From contig CABZEY010000003.1 of NCBI GenBank assembly GCA_902524955.1, forward strand, positions 1 to 64,000: a stretch of 64,000 bases of DNA, read 5' to 3'. Shown piece by piece: positions 40,246 to 50,504 of the stretch. Each line of letters opens with the position of its first letter. The first letter of the stretch is position 1. The notes below the pieces were generated by a model. It was not told the DNA's origin, made no database searches, and saw nothing but the letters and a program-made list of their open reading frames with translations. A program made the translations under genes and the position numbers. This DNA is from an uncultured Pelagibacteraceae bacterium (lineage in GTDB: Bacteria > Pseudomonadota > Alphaproteobacteria > Pelagibacterales > Pelagibacteraceae).

Positions 40246-41048
40246 TGAATTTTTTGTTTTTAGGTGATATAGTTGGACGTGCTGGAAGAAACATTGTTAT
40301 TGAAAAATTAAACGAATTAATTAATCGTCATAAAATTGACTTCGTAATAGCTAATGGAGAAAATTCTGCTGGTGGCTATGGTATTACAGAAGAGATCTGT
40401 AACAATTTGTTTGAGTCAGGTGTAGATGTTATTACCTCAGGTAATCATATTTGGGATCAAAAAGAAACCATGAATCATATTATTAAAGAAAAGAGACTAT
40501 TGAGACCAATGAACTTTGTAGATGGAACACCTGGTAGAGGATTTGAAATTTATAAAAAGAAAGGTTTTAAGATTGGTGTGATTAATTTAATGGGAAATGT
40601 TTATATGAAAAAATGCGAAGATGTATTTCCATTTATAGAGGAAAAGATAAAAAAAATTAATTTAAAAAAAGAAGTTGATTTTTTGGCTGTTGATTTTCAT
40701 GCTGAAATTACAAGTGAAAAACAAGCCATGGGCCATTTTTTAGATGGTAAAGCAACTTTTGTTGTTGGAACACATACTCATACACCAACACTTGATTATC
40801 GTATATTAGAAAAAGGTACTGCTTATCAAACAGATGCTGGAATGTGTGGAGACTACAATTCAGTGATTGGAATGAATAAAGAAAATGCGATCTTAAAATT
40901 TTTTAAAAAAAAAAGTGATAGACTTGTGCCAGTAATTAAAGATGCAACTATGACTGGTATTAAAATTGTTGCAGACGACAAAACTGGTTTAGCAAAAAAC
41001 ATTGAGCCTATTATGGTAGGTGGTAATTTAAAGTTTAAAACGTATTAA
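40245..41048 (+). CDS. YmdB-type metallophosphoesterase (TIGR00282 family)
   Basis: 267 residues. Metal-binding residues in family order: FLGDIVGRAGRNIV, IANGENSAGGYGIT, ITSGNHIWDQKE, VDFHAEITSEKQAMG, VGTHTHTPTLD, and DAGMCGDYNSVIGM. Bacillus YmdB is a cyclic-nucleotide and RNA-affecting phosphodiesterase; the role in proteobacteria is not settled. It lies between fau and yebC with 1-nt spacing. Confidence 0.92.
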   Translation: MNFLFLGDIVGRAGRNIVIEKLNELINRHKIDFVIANGENSAGGYGITEEICNNLFESGVDVITSGNHIWDQKETMNHIIKEKRLLRPMNFVDGTPGRGFEIYKKKGFKIGVINLMGNVYMKKCEDVFPFIEEKIKKINLKKEVDFLAVDFHAEITSEKQAMGHFLDGKATFVVGTHTHTPTLDYRILEKGTAYQTDAGMCGDYNSVIGMNKENAILKFFKKKSDRLVPVIKDATMTGIKIVADDKTGLAKNIEPIMVGGNLKFKTY

Positions 41049-41049
41049 T

Positions 41050-41793
41050 ATGGCAGGACATTCTCATTGGGCAGGTATTAAACACAAAAAAGGTAAAGCA
41101 GATAAACAAAGGTCTAAACTTTTTTCAAAATTAAGTAGAGAGATAACGGTTGCTGCTAAACTGGGTATGCCTGATATAAATATGAACCCAAGATTAAGAT
41201 CTGCTGTTCAAGCCGCTAAAGAAGCCAACATGCCAAAAGATAATATAGATCGAGCAATTAAAAAATCACAAGGTGGTGATGATGCAAATTTTGAGCAAGT
41301 GGTATACGAGGGTTTTGGTCCGTCTGGTACTGGGATAATTATCGAAGTATTAACTGATAATAAAAATAGAAGCATTTCAAATATAAGATCGATTTTTGAA
41401 AAAAATGGATGTTCACTTGGATCCTCAGGATCAGTTTCGCATCAATTTGATATTTGCGGTTTAATAAAAGTTAAAAAACAAAATTGTGAGGAAAATGAAA
41501 TATTTGAACTATCAACTATAAATGGTGCAAATGACTTTAAAGTTGAGGCAGATTTTTATGAAATCTTTTCTAAAAAAAGCGATCTTCACTCATTACAAAT
41601 TGAGTTAGAAAAAAAATACGAGTTGAGTTTTAGTGGAATAATTTATAATCCTAAAAATACGATTAAAGTTGACAAGGCAGGATTTGAAAAAATTTTAAAT
41701 TTCATTGAGACCTTAGAAGATGATGATGATGTTCAGAAAGTTTACTCTAATTTTGAAGTTGATCAAAAAATTTTAGAGGAGTTATCGTCTTGA
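41050..41793 (+). CDS. yebC: YebC/PmpR-family DNA-binding regulator or translation factor
   Basis: 247 residues. MAGHSHWAGIKHKKGKADKQR and FSKLSREITVAAKLG at the N-terminus, then NPRLRSAVQAAKEANMPKDNIDRAIKK and VYEGFGPSGTGIIIEVLTDNKNR are the YebC hallmarks. Long described as transcriptional regulators, members have also been implicated in relieving proline stalls. In most proteobacteria it precedes ruvC, as it does here (4-nt overlap). Confidence 0.96.
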   Translation: MAGHSHWAGIKHKKGKADKQRSKLFSKLSREITVAAKLGMPDINMNPRLRSAVQAAKEANMPKDNIDRAIKKSQGGDDANFEQVVYEGFGPSGTGIIIEVLTDNKNRSISNIRSIFEKNGCSLGSSGSVSHQFDICGLIKVKKQNCEENEIFELSTINGANDFKVEADFYEIFSKKSDLHSLQIELEKKYELSFSGIIYNPKNTIKVDKAGFEKILNFIETLEDDDDVQKVYSNFEVDQKILEELSS

Positions 41794-42287
41794 TAGTTTT
41801 TGGGATAGACCCTGGTGTAAGTGGTGCGCTCAGTATATATGAATATAAAAAACTCAAAGAGGTTATTGATATGCCAACTATGAGTGAGGGAAAAAAAAAT
41901 AAAAAACAAATAAATGCAGCTCAGTTAGCTTTAGAGATAAAAAAAAGAGCTGATGGATCTAAGGATGTAGCTGTTGTTATCGAACATGTAAGTGCAATGC
42001 CAGGCCAAGGAGTGACAAGTATGTTTAATTTTGGACAATCATTTGGTGTCATTAAAGGAATATGTTCTACGCTCAATTTGCCAATATATTTCATTAGACC
42101 AGTGAAATGGAAAAAACATTTTAATCTTATTGGATCTTCAAAAGATGCAAGTCGAACTAAAGCTACAGAACTTTTCCCAAATTTTTCAAATGAAATGGCA
42201 AAAAAAAAGGACGCAAATAAAGCAGATGCAATTTTAATTGGTCGTTATTTTTTAGACCATTTTAATAATGAAGGATTTCATGGCTAA
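41790..42287 (+). CDS. RuvC-like Holliday-junction resolvase of the phage-type subgroup
   Basis: 165 residues, TTG start at 41790 with GAGGAG eight bases before it. RNase H-like fold with acidic residues Asp7 (GIDPG), Glu65 (VVIEHV), Asp141 and Asp146 (DANKADAILIG). The central AMPGQGVTSMFNFGQSFGVIKG and RPVKWKKHF...KDASRTKATELFP match phage-type RuvC-like proteins rather than the canonical chromosomal RuvC. It sits where ruvC is expected, but ruvA and ruvB do not follow. Resolvase activity is inferred. Confidence 0.78.
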   Translation: MIVFGIDPGVSGALSIYEYKKLKEVIDMPTMSEGKKNKKQINAAQLALEIKKRADGSKDVAVVIEHVSAMPGQGVTSMFNFGQSFGVIKGICSTLNLPIYFIRPVKWKKHFNLIGSSKDASRTKATELFPNFSNEMAKKKDANKADAILIGRYFLDHFNNEGFHG

Positions 42288-42681
42288 GACATTTAGTTAT
42301 AAAACTAAAATATATTATGAAGATACTGATGCAGGAGGTATTGTATATTACGCGAATTATTTAAAATATTTCGAAAGAGCTCGAACTGAATGGATTTATG
42401 CATTAGGTTTTGATCATAATAAATTAGACAAAAGTGATATACTTATTGTAGTGCGATCATGTAACATTGATTACGAAAAATCAGTTAAATTTGAAGAAGA
42501 AATTGAAGTAGTGTCAGAACTCTCAAAGATATCGCCCGTGAGAATTAACCTAATTCAATTTGTGCAAGTAAACAAAGAAATACGAGTTAAAGCAAATGTG
42601 GAATTGGCAATTGTTGATCGAGCAGGAAAACCCAAAAAGATGCCTGAAGATCTATATAAATCTTTCAAAAGTTGTATTTAA
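42280..42681 (+). CDS. ybgC: Acyl-CoA thioesterase YbgC
   Basis: 133 residues from ATG at 42280. Hotdog fold with the catalytic-site motif YYEDTDAGGIVYYANYLKYFERARTEW. I prefer 42280 to the in-frame ATG at 42268 because a GAAGGA sequence precedes it at the right distance and MAKTF matches where homologues begin. It is the usual first member of the tol-pal cluster and acts on acyl-CoA or acyl-ACP in envelope lipid metabolism. Confidence 0.93.
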   Translation: MAKTFSYKTKIYYEDTDAGGIVYYANYLKYFERARTEWIYALGFDHNKLDKSDILIVVRSCNIDYEKSVKFEEEIEVVSELSKISPVRINLIQFVQVNKEIRVKANVELAIVDRAGKPKKMPEDLYKSFKSCI

Positions 42682-42744
42682 TTACAAATATAAATAAATC
42701 ACTGACACATTAATGCCAATTTTAAAAAATAGGAAGTAGATTAT

Positions 42745-43422
42745 ATGGAACCACAGGTAGGAGCCGCAGCATCCGCAATAGCTGTTGCAGATTTTTCATT
42801 TTGGACTCTTTTTACTAGAGCAGACTTTATCGTCAAATCTGTAATTATTATATTGATTTTAGCATCAATTTATTCATGGGCACTTATATTTGAAAAATAT
42901 AAAGTATTTAAAAAAATTTTTAAAAGCACCGAAGAGTTTGAGCAAGATTTTATAAATTCTAAATCTATAAAAACTCTTTATGAAAAAGTAGACCAAGATA
43001 GTGAGGATCCAATGTCGATTGTCTTTAGATCTGGTGCAAAGTATCTTACTGAAAACAAAAGTCAGTCGCAAAATATTTTAACTGAAAAAGTTAAGAGTGT
43101 TATGGATGTAGCTATTGATAAGGAAGTTGAAAAATACGAAAATAAATTAACTTTTCTTGCTACAGTTGGATCTGTGGCACCGTTTATTGGTTTATTCGGA
43201 ACAGTATGGGGGATAATGAATTCTTTTCAATCGATTGCTATTTCAAGAAATACAAGTTTGGCAATAGTTGCTCCTGGAATTGCAGAGGCTTTGTTTGCAA
43301 CTGCTTTAGGTTTATTAGCAGCAATACCAGCAGTTGTTGCTTATAATAAATTTACAAGTAACTCACGCAAATACACTCAAAAGTTAGAAAACTTTACACA
43401 AACATTTATTTCAATAATTTAA
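42745..43422 (+). CDS. tolQ: Tol-Pal system proton channel subunit TolQ
   Basis: 225 residues, three membrane helices: about 30-50 (IIILILASIYSWALIFEKY), 138-160 and 172-195. LTFLATVGSVAPFIGLFGTVWGIMNSF and PGIAEALFATALGLLAAIPAVVAYN are the MotA/TolQ/ExbB signatures. With TolR it drives TolA by proton motive force so the outer membrane constricts at division. AGGAAG precedes the ATG. Confidence 0.96.
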   Translation: MEPQVGAAASAIAVADFSFWTLFTRADFIVKSVIIILILASIYSWALIFEKYKVFKKIFKSTEEFEQDFINSKSIKTLYEKVDQDSEDPMSIVFRSGAKYLTENKSQSQNILTEKVKSVMDVAIDKEVEKYENKLTFLATVGSVAPFIGLFGTVWGIMNSFQSIAISRNTSLAIVAPGIAEALFATALGLLAAIPAVVAYNKFTSNSRKYTQKLENFTQTFISII

Positions 43423-43842
43423 ATGGGTATTAATTTAAACAGAAGTTCATCAAGATCTAACCAACCTATAAGTGAGATAAACGTAACTCCTTTTGTAGAT
43501 GTAATGTTGGTTCTTTTGATCGTTTTTATGGTTACTGCTCCAATGCTTACTGTTGGGGTTCCTGTAAACTTGCCAGAAACTAATGCAGATTCCTTACCGG
43601 ATGATAATGAACCTTTGACCGTTTCAATTAATGCTAAAGGAGAGATATTTATTCAAGATACAAGAGTTGGATATTCCGATTTAGTACCAAAACTTTTAGC
43701 AGTTTCAAAAAATAGAACAGATACAAGAATATATGTTAGAGGAGATAAGAACTTAAATTACGGACGGGTAATTGAAATTATGGGTAATTTATCTGGTAAT
43801 GGATTTACGAAAGTTGCATTAATTACAGAAACTAAGCGTTAG
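43423..43842 (+). CDS. tolR: Tol-Pal system protein TolR
   Basis: 139 residues: short cytoplasmic N-terminus, one membrane helix (about 21-43) starting ISEINVTPFVDVMLVLLIVFMV, whose Asp in FVDVML is the proton-carrying residue, then an ExbD/TolR periplasmic domain (DTRVGYSDLVPKL; RIYVRGDKNLNYG-type segment). It directly abuts tolQ with no gap. Confidence 0.96.
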   Translation: MGINLNRSSSRSNQPISEINVTPFVDVMLVLLIVFMVTAPMLTVGVPVNLPETNADSLPDDNEPLTVSINAKGEIFIQDTRVGYSDLVPKLLAVSKNRTDTRIYVRGDKNLNYGRVIEIMGNLSGNGFTKVALITETKR

Positions 43843-43845
43843 TTT

Positions 43846-44658
43846 ATGTTCAGAAGTTTGTCTTTATCAATACTTTTTCACCTTAGTATTTTTGCAATTA
43901 CTTTTTTCACTTTGCCATTTGTAGTAAAAAAACCCATTGATGTCCCACCCATTATTTCAGTTGATTTGATACAAATATCTGAAAAAACAGCTTTACCTTT
44001 CGCTCCAAAAGCAAGAGAAATTATAGAAAAAATTAAAGAAGAAAAGCAAAGAGTTGTAACTAAACAGGCTCCTCCTAAAATTGTAAAAAAAGAAAAACAA
44101 GATGCGGTACCTATGCCAGATCAAGTTAAGAAAAAAAAACCTAAAGAAACTGATAAACAAAACCCTGTGGAAGTTAAAGATGAGATAAGACAATCTTCAG
44201 AATTTGAAAAAAAAGAGCTTTTTGATCCAAATAAAATCGCTGCTCTTATAGATAAGTCTAAAGAAGAAACCGCAGACATCCAGCAGAAAAAAAGTTTAGA
44301 AATTACGCAGGACCAAGACTCCACTGTTAGTTTAGATAAAGGACTTACAATTACACAAGAGGATGCAATTAAAGCCCAGATTTTCAAATGTTGGAATATA
44401 CCCTTGGGATTACCTTATAATGAGGATTTAACCGTGAGAATAAGATTAAAATTAAATAAAGATGGATCTATACTAAGTTCGGAGATATTAGATCACGTGA
44501 GAATGAACAGACCAGGACAAGGTTTTTATAAGGTATTAGCAGAGAGCGCTTTAAGAGCTGTGCGTTTATGCAATCCTTTAAAGATGCCTGCAACAGGACA
44601 TAGTAAATGGAAAGATTTGCAACTTAATTTTGACGCAAAAGAAATGTTGAAAGGATGA
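43846..44658 (+). CDS. tolA: Tol-Pal system protein TolA
   Basis: 270 residues. N-terminal membrane helix, a Lys/Glu/Pro-rich helical linker (about 55-170), and a C-terminal TonB_C/TolA-like domain ([27 protein letters not shown]...[14 protein letters not shown]). Shorter than E. coli TolA (421 residues), largely in the linker. It spans the periplasm to contact Pal and TolB. The two Cys in the last domain probably form the conserved disulfide. It overlaps tolB by 4 nt. Confidence 0.92.
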   Translation: MFRSLSLSILFHLSIFAITFFTLPFVVKKPIDVPPIISVDLIQISEKTALPFAPKAREIIEKIKEEKQRVVTKQAPPKIVKKEKQDAVPMPDQVKKKKPKETDKQNPVEVKDEIRQSSEFEKKELFDPNKIAALIDKSKEETADIQQKKSLEITQDQDSTVSLDKGLTITQEDAIKAQIFKCWNIPLGLPYNEDLTVRIRLKLNKDGSILSSEILDHVRMNRPGQGFYKVLAESALRAVRLCNPLKMPATGHSKWKDLQLNFDAKEMLKG

Positions 44659-45998
44659 TTATGAAGCGAATATTTTTATTTTTATTAATAAATTTTTTTA
44701 CTACCAATGCCTTTTCATTAGTTAAAATAGATATTACTAGAGGAAATCTTGAACCTCTACCAACTGCTATATCTAATTTTTATATTGATAATCCTGAAAA
44801 GTTTACAGAAAAAATTAAAAAATTGAACCTAGATATAAATTTACCGAAAGTAATTAAAGGTAACTTAAATCGTTCAGGCCTTTTTTATGTTCTAGATAAC
44901 AAATCATACATTCAAAAACCAAAACTTTCACATTTAAAACCAAGATTTGAAGACTGGAAATTAATTAAGGCTCAAATTATGGTTTCCGGCAAATTAAAAA
45001 TAGACGACAAGGGAAGACTTAGAGTTGAATTTAGATTGTGGGACGTAGTTTCTGGCAAGGAAATAGAAGGATTAGCTTTATTTGCGACACCATCTTCATG
45101 GAGAAGAATTGCACATATAATATCAGACAAAATATATCAAAGATTAACAGGTGAAGAAGGATATTTCGATACAAGAATCGTCTATGTTGGAGAAAGCGGT
45201 CCCAAAACACAAAGAGTAAAAAAACTAGCCATCATGGATCAAGATGGAGCAAATAATAAATTTTTAACGTTGGGAAATGAACTAGTTTTGACACCAAGAT
45301 TTAGTCCAAATGGAAGAATGGTAACCTACATGTCATATTTTAAAAATTTGCCTAGAGTTTATTTGTTAAATATTGAGACAGGTATCCAAGAAGTAGTTGG
45401 AGACTTTCCTGGGATGACATTTGCTCCAAGGTTTTCACCAGATGGTAAAAAAGTTATTATGAGTTTTGCGCGGGATGGCAATTCGGATATCTATACAATG
45501 GATATTAAATCTAGAAGAGTAGAGCAAATTACATCTAATCCAGCAATTGATACTTCTCCATCTTATTCACCTGATGGCAGGTTTATTGTCTTTAATTCTG
45601 ATAGAAGCGGCGTTCAACAAATTTATGTTATGAGAAGTGATGGACGAAAAGCAAGAAGAATTTCTAGAGGCAAGGGTTTATACGGAACACCAGTTTGGTC
45701 ACCAAGAGGAGATTTAATTGCATTTACAAAAATTCATAAAGGTAAGTTTTACATTGGTGTAATGAGGACGAATGGTACAGGAGAAAGATTACTTACTCAA
45801 AATTTTTATCAAGAAGCACCATCATGGTCTCCAAATGGGAGAGTTTTAATTTTTTATAGAGAAACTGCAGGCGGAAAAAAAGGTCAAGGGGCTAGTGCAA
45901 ATTTATGGGCAATTGATATTACAGGTTATAACGAAGTTAAAATTAAAACACCCACAGATGCATCTGACCCATCTTGGTCTGGATTACTCTCAAAATAG
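44655..45998 (+). CDS. tolB: Tol-Pal system beta-propeller protein TolB
   Basis: 447 residues. Signal peptide ending around TTNAFS, an N-terminal alpha/beta domain, then a six-bladed propeller with repeats such as [21 protein letters not shown] and [16 protein letters not shown]. It binds Pal in the periplasm. Two ATG codons, 44655 and 44661, are possible starts, two residues apart; the second is a standard MKRIFLFLL signal start. Confidence 0.96.
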   Translation: MIMKRIFLFLLINFFTTNAFSLVKIDITRGNLEPLPTAISNFYIDNPEKFTEKIKKLNLDINLPKVIKGNLNRSGLFYVLDNKSYIQKPKLSHLKPRFEDWKLIKAQIMVSGKLKIDDKGRLRVEFRLWDVVSGKEIEGLALFATPSSWRRIAHIISDKIYQRLTGEEGYFDTRIVYVGESGPKTQRVKKLAIMDQDGANNKFLTLGNELVLTPRFSPNGRMVTYMSYFKNLPRVYLLNIETGIQEVVGDFPGMTFAPRFSPDGKKVIMSFARDGNSDIYTMDIKSRRVEQITSNPAIDTSPSYSPDGRFIVFNSDRSGVQQIYVMRSDGRKARRISRGKGLYGTPVWSPRGDLIAFTKIHKGKFYIGVMRTNGTGERLLTQNFYQEAPSWSPNGRVLIFYRETAGGKKGQGASANLWAIDITGYNEVKIKTPTDASDPSWSGLLSK

Positions 45999-46091
45999 GC
46001 TTAATTGTATAAGAATTTTTTGATTTAAGCTTGAAACTCATGTTCAATTATGTAGAAGTTTAATTATAAAATTTAAATTTTAAGAGGATAT

Positions 46092-46556
46092 ATGTCACTA
46101 ACTAATATTAGAAATTTCGCTATTGTAGCAGTTTTAGGTTTCTTGTTATCTGCCTGTGCAACTGGTGGAAAGAGATCTGCAAACGATTGGTATGAAGGAA
46201 CAGATACTGTAAAGTTCTTAGCATCTGGTGTTCCTGATAGAATTTTCTTTGCAACAAACAGATCATCATTACATACTGCAGCCAAAAGTACTTTAAATAA
46301 GCAAGCCGCTTATATTAAAAAATCAGGCCTTAGTGTTGTTGTTGAAGGTCATGCCGATGAAAGAGGTACTCGTGAGTACAACTTAGCATTAGGTGAAAGA
46401 AGAGCGAACGCTGTAAGAGATTATTTAATGTCTCAAGGTGTAAGCGGAAGCAAAGTTACTGTAATCAGTTATGGTAAAGAAAGACCGGTAAATCCTGAGT
46501 CATCAAGATTAGCATGGTCCCAAAACAGAAGATCAGTATCAGTAAAAGCAAAGTAA
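46092..46556 (+). CDS. pal: Peptidoglycan-associated lipoprotein Pal
   Basis: 154 residues. Lipoprotein signal with lipobox FLLSAC, lipid-acceptor Cys22, then an OmpA-like domain: DRIFFATNRSSLHTAAKSTLNKQAAYIKK and VVEGHADERGTREYNLALGERRANAVRDYLMSQG bind the diaminopimelate of peptidoglycan. An AGAGGA ribosome-binding site precedes the ATG after a 93-base gap that probably carries its own promoter, since Pal is needed in excess. A strong terminator follows 24 nt after its stop. Confidence 0.97.
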   Translation: MSLTNIRNFAIVAVLGFLLSACATGGKRSANDWYEGTDTVKFLASGVPDRIFFATNRSSLHTAAKSTLNKQAAYIKKSGLSVVVEGHADERGTREYNLALGERRANAVRDYLMSQGVSGSKVTVISYGKERPVNPESSRLAWSQNRRSVSVKAK

Positions 46557-46580
46557 TAGTTTAATTGTATTTACAAATTA

Positions 46581-46613
46581 AAAGACCCTGTCATAAAACA
46601 GGGTCTTTTTTTT
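46581..46613 (+). terminator. Rho-independent terminator after pal
   Basis: An 11-bp perfect stem (AAAGACCCTGT, 46581-46591, with ACAGGGTCTTT, 46598-46608), a six-base loop CATAAA, and an eight-T run ending at 46613. It ends the tol-pal transcript before cpoB and is the clearest terminator in the window. Confidence 0.93.
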
Positions 46614-46644
46614 GCCCTTTTTTTAAGTATTAATAATATATTAA

Positions 46645-47565
46645 ATGAAATTTAAAATTTTATTAATTGTCTTTGCATTGGTATTTACATCAGCTTCAGC
46701 GGACGAAAAATTAAACAAGGTTTTGCAAGAGTTACAACAAATTAAGAAAGATTTAAAAACTTTAGAGAAAGCAGTTTATTCACAAAGTTTTAAAGGAAAA
46801 AAAAATACACAAGCTTCGGGTTCATTAGAAGGTGCTCTGACTAGGCAACTTGTTAAAATAACGGAGCTTGAAGAGCAAATGCAGAAGTTAACAGCCAGTC
46901 ATGAGGAAGTCCTATTTTCATTTGAGCAACTTAATGAAAGAATGAACAAAACACAAAAAGATAACGAATTAAGACTTTCTGATTTAGAGTCAGGCGATGT
47001 TAAAAAAATTTCAAAAAAAACAAAACCAAAAAAATTTCCTGGCACAGATAAGCCAAAAAATTTGGGAACGATGGTAACAAAAAAAGAAACACAACAACAA
47101 ACAAGTTCAGTTAATCCAGCTAGTGTAGTTAAAATTGAAGAACCTAAAGCAAAAGAAATTTTACCTAAAAAATCCCCAGAAGAGCAATATAAATTTGCAA
47201 CGAGTTTGATTAAAGTTGGTGATTATGATCAGGCAGAATTAGCATTAAAAGAATTTGTCAAAAAAAATCCAAAGCATAAGCTTGCAGGAAATGCGCAATA
47301 TTGGTACGCAGAAACTTTTTACATAAGACAACTTTATCATGATGCAGCAGCTGCTTATTTAGACGGTTATCAAAAATATCCTCAGAGCTCTAAAGGCCCT
47401 CAGAACCTTCTTAAGCTTGGAGTTACTTTATCTGAACTTGGTGAAAAAGATCAAGGTTGTCAAATGTTAGATGGAATAAAGAAACAGTATCCTAAAGCGA
47501 AACAGTCTGTTATCCAAAAGGCTAAGTATGAAAAGAAAAAATACAAGTGCCCATCTGTTGGATAA
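46645..47565 (+). CDS. cpoB: Cell division coordinator CpoB (YbgF)
   Basis: 306 residues. Signal peptide ending VFTSASA, an N-terminal coiled coil (about 25-110) that trimerises the protein, a Lys/Pro-rich linker, and a C-terminal TPR region (about 176-300; KVGDYDQAELALKEFVKKNPKHKLAGNAQYW). It coordinates outer-membrane constriction with septal peptidoglycan synthesis by modulating PBP1B and Tol. It starts just past the pal terminator and overlaps tilS by 38 nt. Confidence 0.93.
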   Translation: MKFKILLIVFALVFTSASADEKLNKVLQELQQIKKDLKTLEKAVYSQSFKGKKNTQASGSLEGALTRQLVKITELEEQMQKLTASHEEVLFSFEQLNERMNKTQKDNELRLSDLESGDVKKISKKTKPKKFPGTDKPKNLGTMVTKKETQQQTSSVNPASVVKIEEPKAKEILPKKSPEEQYKFATSLIKVGDYDQAELALKEFVKKNPKHKLAGNAQYWYAETFYIRQLYHDAAAAYLDGYQKYPQSSKGPQNLLKLGVTLSELGEKDQGCQMLDGIKKQYPKAKQSVIQKAKYEKKKYKCPSVG

Positions 47566-48529
47566 ATCATCATTAAGTATTTATTTAAATTTAAAAATCT
47601 TTTTAGACAAGAACCTAAAATCAAAAAAATTTGTAATAGGTGTATCTGGAGGACCAGATAGTTTGGCTTTGGCTTACCTTTCAAAAATATATTGTGACGA
47701 AAAAAAATTAGATTTTACATGTATTATTATTGACCATGGAGCAAGAAAAGGAAGTGGAAAAGAAGCACAAAAAGTAAAACATCTTTTATTAAAAAAAAGA
47801 ATTAAGTCAGTTATTTTCAAAATTAATATAACTAACCTTAAAAATTTTCACTTAGAAGCAAGACAAAAAAGATATGATAAAATGAGTGAATTTTGTAAAA
47901 AAAAAAAGATCAATTATATTTTACTTGGCCATCATCTTGATGACCAAATTGAAAACTTTTATATCAGATTAAGTCGTGGAAGTGGTTTAACTGGATTATC
48001 CCCAATTAAAACAATTTCAAAATACAAAAAGTATATTCTTTTAAGGCCTTTTTTAAAATTAAGAAAAAATCAATTAATCAAAATTTCAAAAAAATATTTC
48101 AATTTTTATATTAAAGATATCAGCAATTTTAACGATAAATATCTTAGATCTAGGGTTAGAAAATTAAGATCTTTCATGGAAAAAGAAGGTTTTGGAGATT
48201 CAAGACTTCTTAAAACGTTAGATAATTTTAATAAGGCAAGTGAGGCTTTGAATTTTTATAGTTTGAGTGCACAAAAAAAATTTTTTAAAAAACAAAAGAA
48301 TTTGATTTCTATTTCAAAAAAATTATTTACTGAACCTTATGAAATTGTTTTTAGATGTATGTCTACCTTCCTCATTAGAAAAAAGGAATATCCGCCAAGA
48401 GCAAAGGGCATCGACCGATTAATTGCAGATTTGTCGCAATCAAATAGAAAAAAGGTAACTTTAGGGGGATATATTTTTGAAAATGGCCTTAATTCAGTCA
48501 AAGTAAAAAGAGAAATTAGAAAACGTTGA
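47528..48529 (+). CDS. tilS: tRNA(Ile)-lysidine synthase
   Basis: 333 residues. PP-loop ATP pyrophosphatase motif VIGVSGGPDSLAL (about 37-49), TCIIIDHGARKGS, ILLGHHLDDQIENFYIRLSRGSGLTGLSPI, and RSRVRKL. It converts C34 of the tRNA-Ile CAU anticodon to lysidine so it reads AUA, a codon heavily used in this genome. Shorter than E. coli TilS (432), lacking the C-terminal TilS_C region. The 38-nt overlap with cpoB makes the exact start uncertain. Confidence 0.93.
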   Translation: MKRKNTSAHLLDKSSLSIYLNLKIFLDKNLKSKKFVIGVSGGPDSLALAYLSKIYCDEKKLDFTCIIIDHGARKGSGKEAQKVKHLLLKKRIKSVIFKINITNLKNFHLEARQKRYDKMSEFCKKKKINYILLGHHLDDQIENFYIRLSRGSGLTGLSPIKTISKYKKYILLRPFLKLRKNQLIKISKKYFNFYIKDISNFNDKYLRSRVRKLRSFMEKEGFGDSRLLKTLDNFNKASEALNFYSLSAQKKFFKKQKNLISISKKLFTEPYEIVFRCMSTFLIRKKEYPPRAKGIDRLIADLSQSNRKKVTLGGYIFENGLNSVKVKREIRKR

Positions 48530-48585
48530 ATTTTCAAGATTTTTTGATCTTGTTTAAATCAAATTAATAATTATTTTAAATAAAT

Positions 48586-50493
48586 ATGAATATTAAAAAT
48601 CTTTTGATGTGGGGAATTATAGCCCTTCTTGTTTTGGGCTTATTTAATTTATTTCAAAACCCAAATACAAATGCGTCTAAAGATCTTCCGTTTTCAACTT
48701 TTATCACTGAAGTTGATAAAGGAAATGTTAATGCCGTAGATATAAGAGGCAATGAAGTTTCAGGAACTTTTTCAAATGGAGCAAGATTTAAAACTTACGC
48801 ACCAAATTATCCTGAGCTTGTCCAAAAGTTAACTGATAAAGGGGTTGCAATTACAGCAGGACCATCAGAGGATGGAATGCCATCTTTCTTTGGTGTTCTT
48901 TTATCATGGTTCCCAATGTTGTTATTAATCGGTGTATGGATATTCTTTATGAGACAAATGCAAGGCGGAAAAGGTGGAGCGATGGGTTTTGGAAAATCTA
49001 AAGCAAAACTTATGAATGAAATTAAAGGTAGAGTAACATTCAAAGATGTCGCCGGAGTTGAAGAGGCTAAAGAAGAATTAGAAGAAGTCGTAGAATTTTT
49101 AAAAGACCCTAGAAAATATCAAAGATTAGGAGGAAAAATTCCAAAAGGAGCATTATTGGTTGGACCTCCTGGTACTGGAAAAACTTTGATTGCTAGAGCT
49201 GTAGCTGGTGAAGCAAACGTTCCTTTTTTTACAATCTCAGGATCCGACTTTGTCGAAATGTTTGTTGGTGTTGGTGCATCTCGTGTCAGAGATATGTTTG
49301 AACAAGGTAAAAAAAATGCACCGTGTATAATTTTTATTGATGAAATAGATGCCGTAGGAAGAAGTAGAGGTGCAGGACTTGGCGGTGGAAATGATGAGAG
49401 AGAACAAACTTTAAATCAGTTACTTGTTGAAATGGATGGTTTTGAGACAAATGACGGAGTTATTTTAATTGCAGCAACTAATAGACCAGACGTATTGGAT
49501 CCTGCATTATTAAGACCTGGAAGATTTGATAGACAGGTAGTCGTTCCTAGACCAGACATAATTGGCAGAGAAGCGATTTTAAAAGTCCATGCAAAAAAAA
49601 TTCAGAAAGGGCCAGATGTTGATCTAAGAACAATTGCCAGAGGTACACCAGGGTTTTCAGGAGCTGATTTAGCAAATATAATTAATGAAGCTGCTTTATT
49701 AGCAGCCAGAAAAAATAAAAGAATTGTAACAATGATCGATGTAGAGGAAGCTAAAGAAAAAATAATGATGGGAGCTGAAAGAAGATCGAAAGTTATTACT
49801 GAAGATGACAAACGTTTAACTGCTTACCATGAAGCCGGGCACGCAATAGTTGGTTTAAATGTAAAAATTAAAAATTTAAAAATGCATAAAGCTACAATCA
49901 TTCCAAGAGGGATGGCAGGAGGAATGGTCATGTGGCTACCCGAAAAAGATGAAGATTATCAATCGAAGGATCAATTTGAGGGTATGATCGCGATGGCAAT
50001 GGGAGGAAGAGTTGCTGAGGAAAAAATATTTGGAAAAGATAAAGTTACAACAGGTGCAGGTGGGGGCGGAAGCTCTGATATTGGTAAAGTAACTCAAATT
50101 GCAAAAGATATGGTTACCAAGTATGGAATGTCAGAAGAGCTTGGTCCTATTGCTTATGGAGATAATGAGGAAGAAGTTTTCTTAGGTAGATCAATTACTA
50201 AAAACCAAAGTATGTCTGAAGAGACAGTTCAAAAAATTGATAAAGAAGTCAAAAGAATAATTTTTGAAGGTTATAAAAAAGCACAAACCATTATGTCAGA
50301 TAAAATGGATGATCTACACAAGTTAGCAAAAGCATTGATGGATTACGAGACGCTCACATTCGATGAAATTTCAAATATATTATACAATAATACTTATCCT
50401 ACTAGACATTCAGATAAGCCCGATCAAAGTGAAGATAAAGGAAAAAAAGAGTCTGCACTTGGATCTATTGGTTTAAAACCAAAGTTGACTTAA
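48586..50493 (+). CDS. ftsH: ATP-dependent zinc metalloprotease FtsH
   Basis: 635 residues. Two membrane helices (about 5-22 and 104-124) flank a periplasmic domain; AAA+ module with Walker A GPPGTGKT at 193-200, Walker [12 protein letters not shown], second region [22 protein letters not shown]; protease with zinc motif HEAGH from His415. It degrades misfolded membrane and short-lived proteins; its modulators HflK/HflC are encoded at 15.6-17.6 kb. The tilS-ftsH order is conserved in alphaproteobacteria. Confidence 0.98.
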   Translation: MNIKNLLMWGIIALLVLGLFNLFQNPNTNASKDLPFSTFITEVDKGNVNAVDIRGNEVSGTFSNGARFKTYAPNYPELVQKLTDKGVAITAGPSEDGMPSFFGVLLSWFPMLLLIGVWIFFMRQMQGGKGGAMGFGKSKAKLMNEIKGRVTFKDVAGVEEAKEELEEVVEFLKDPRKYQRLGGKIPKGALLVGPPGTGKTLIARAVAGEANVPFFTISGSDFVEMFVGVGASRVRDMFEQGKKNAPCIIFIDEIDAVGRSRGAGLGGGNDEREQTLNQLLVEMDGFETNDGVILIAATNRPDVLDPALLRPGRFDRQVVVPRPDIIGREAILKVHAKKIQKGPDVDLRTIARGTPGFSGADLANIINEAALLAARKNKRIVTMIDVEEAKEKIMMGAERRSKVITEDDKRLTAYHEAGHAIVGLNVKIKNLKMHKATIIPRGMAGGMVMWLPEKDEDYQSKDQFEGMIAMAMGGRVAEEKIFGKDKVTTGAGGGGSSDIGKVTQIAKDMVTKYGMSEELGPIAYGDNEEEVFLGRSITKNQSMSEETVQKIDKEVKRIIFEGYKKAQTIMSDKMDDLHKLAKALMDYETLTFDEISNILYNNTYPTRHSDKPDQSEDKGKKESALGSIGLKPKLT

Positions 50494-50504
50494 ACACCAT
50501 CTAG

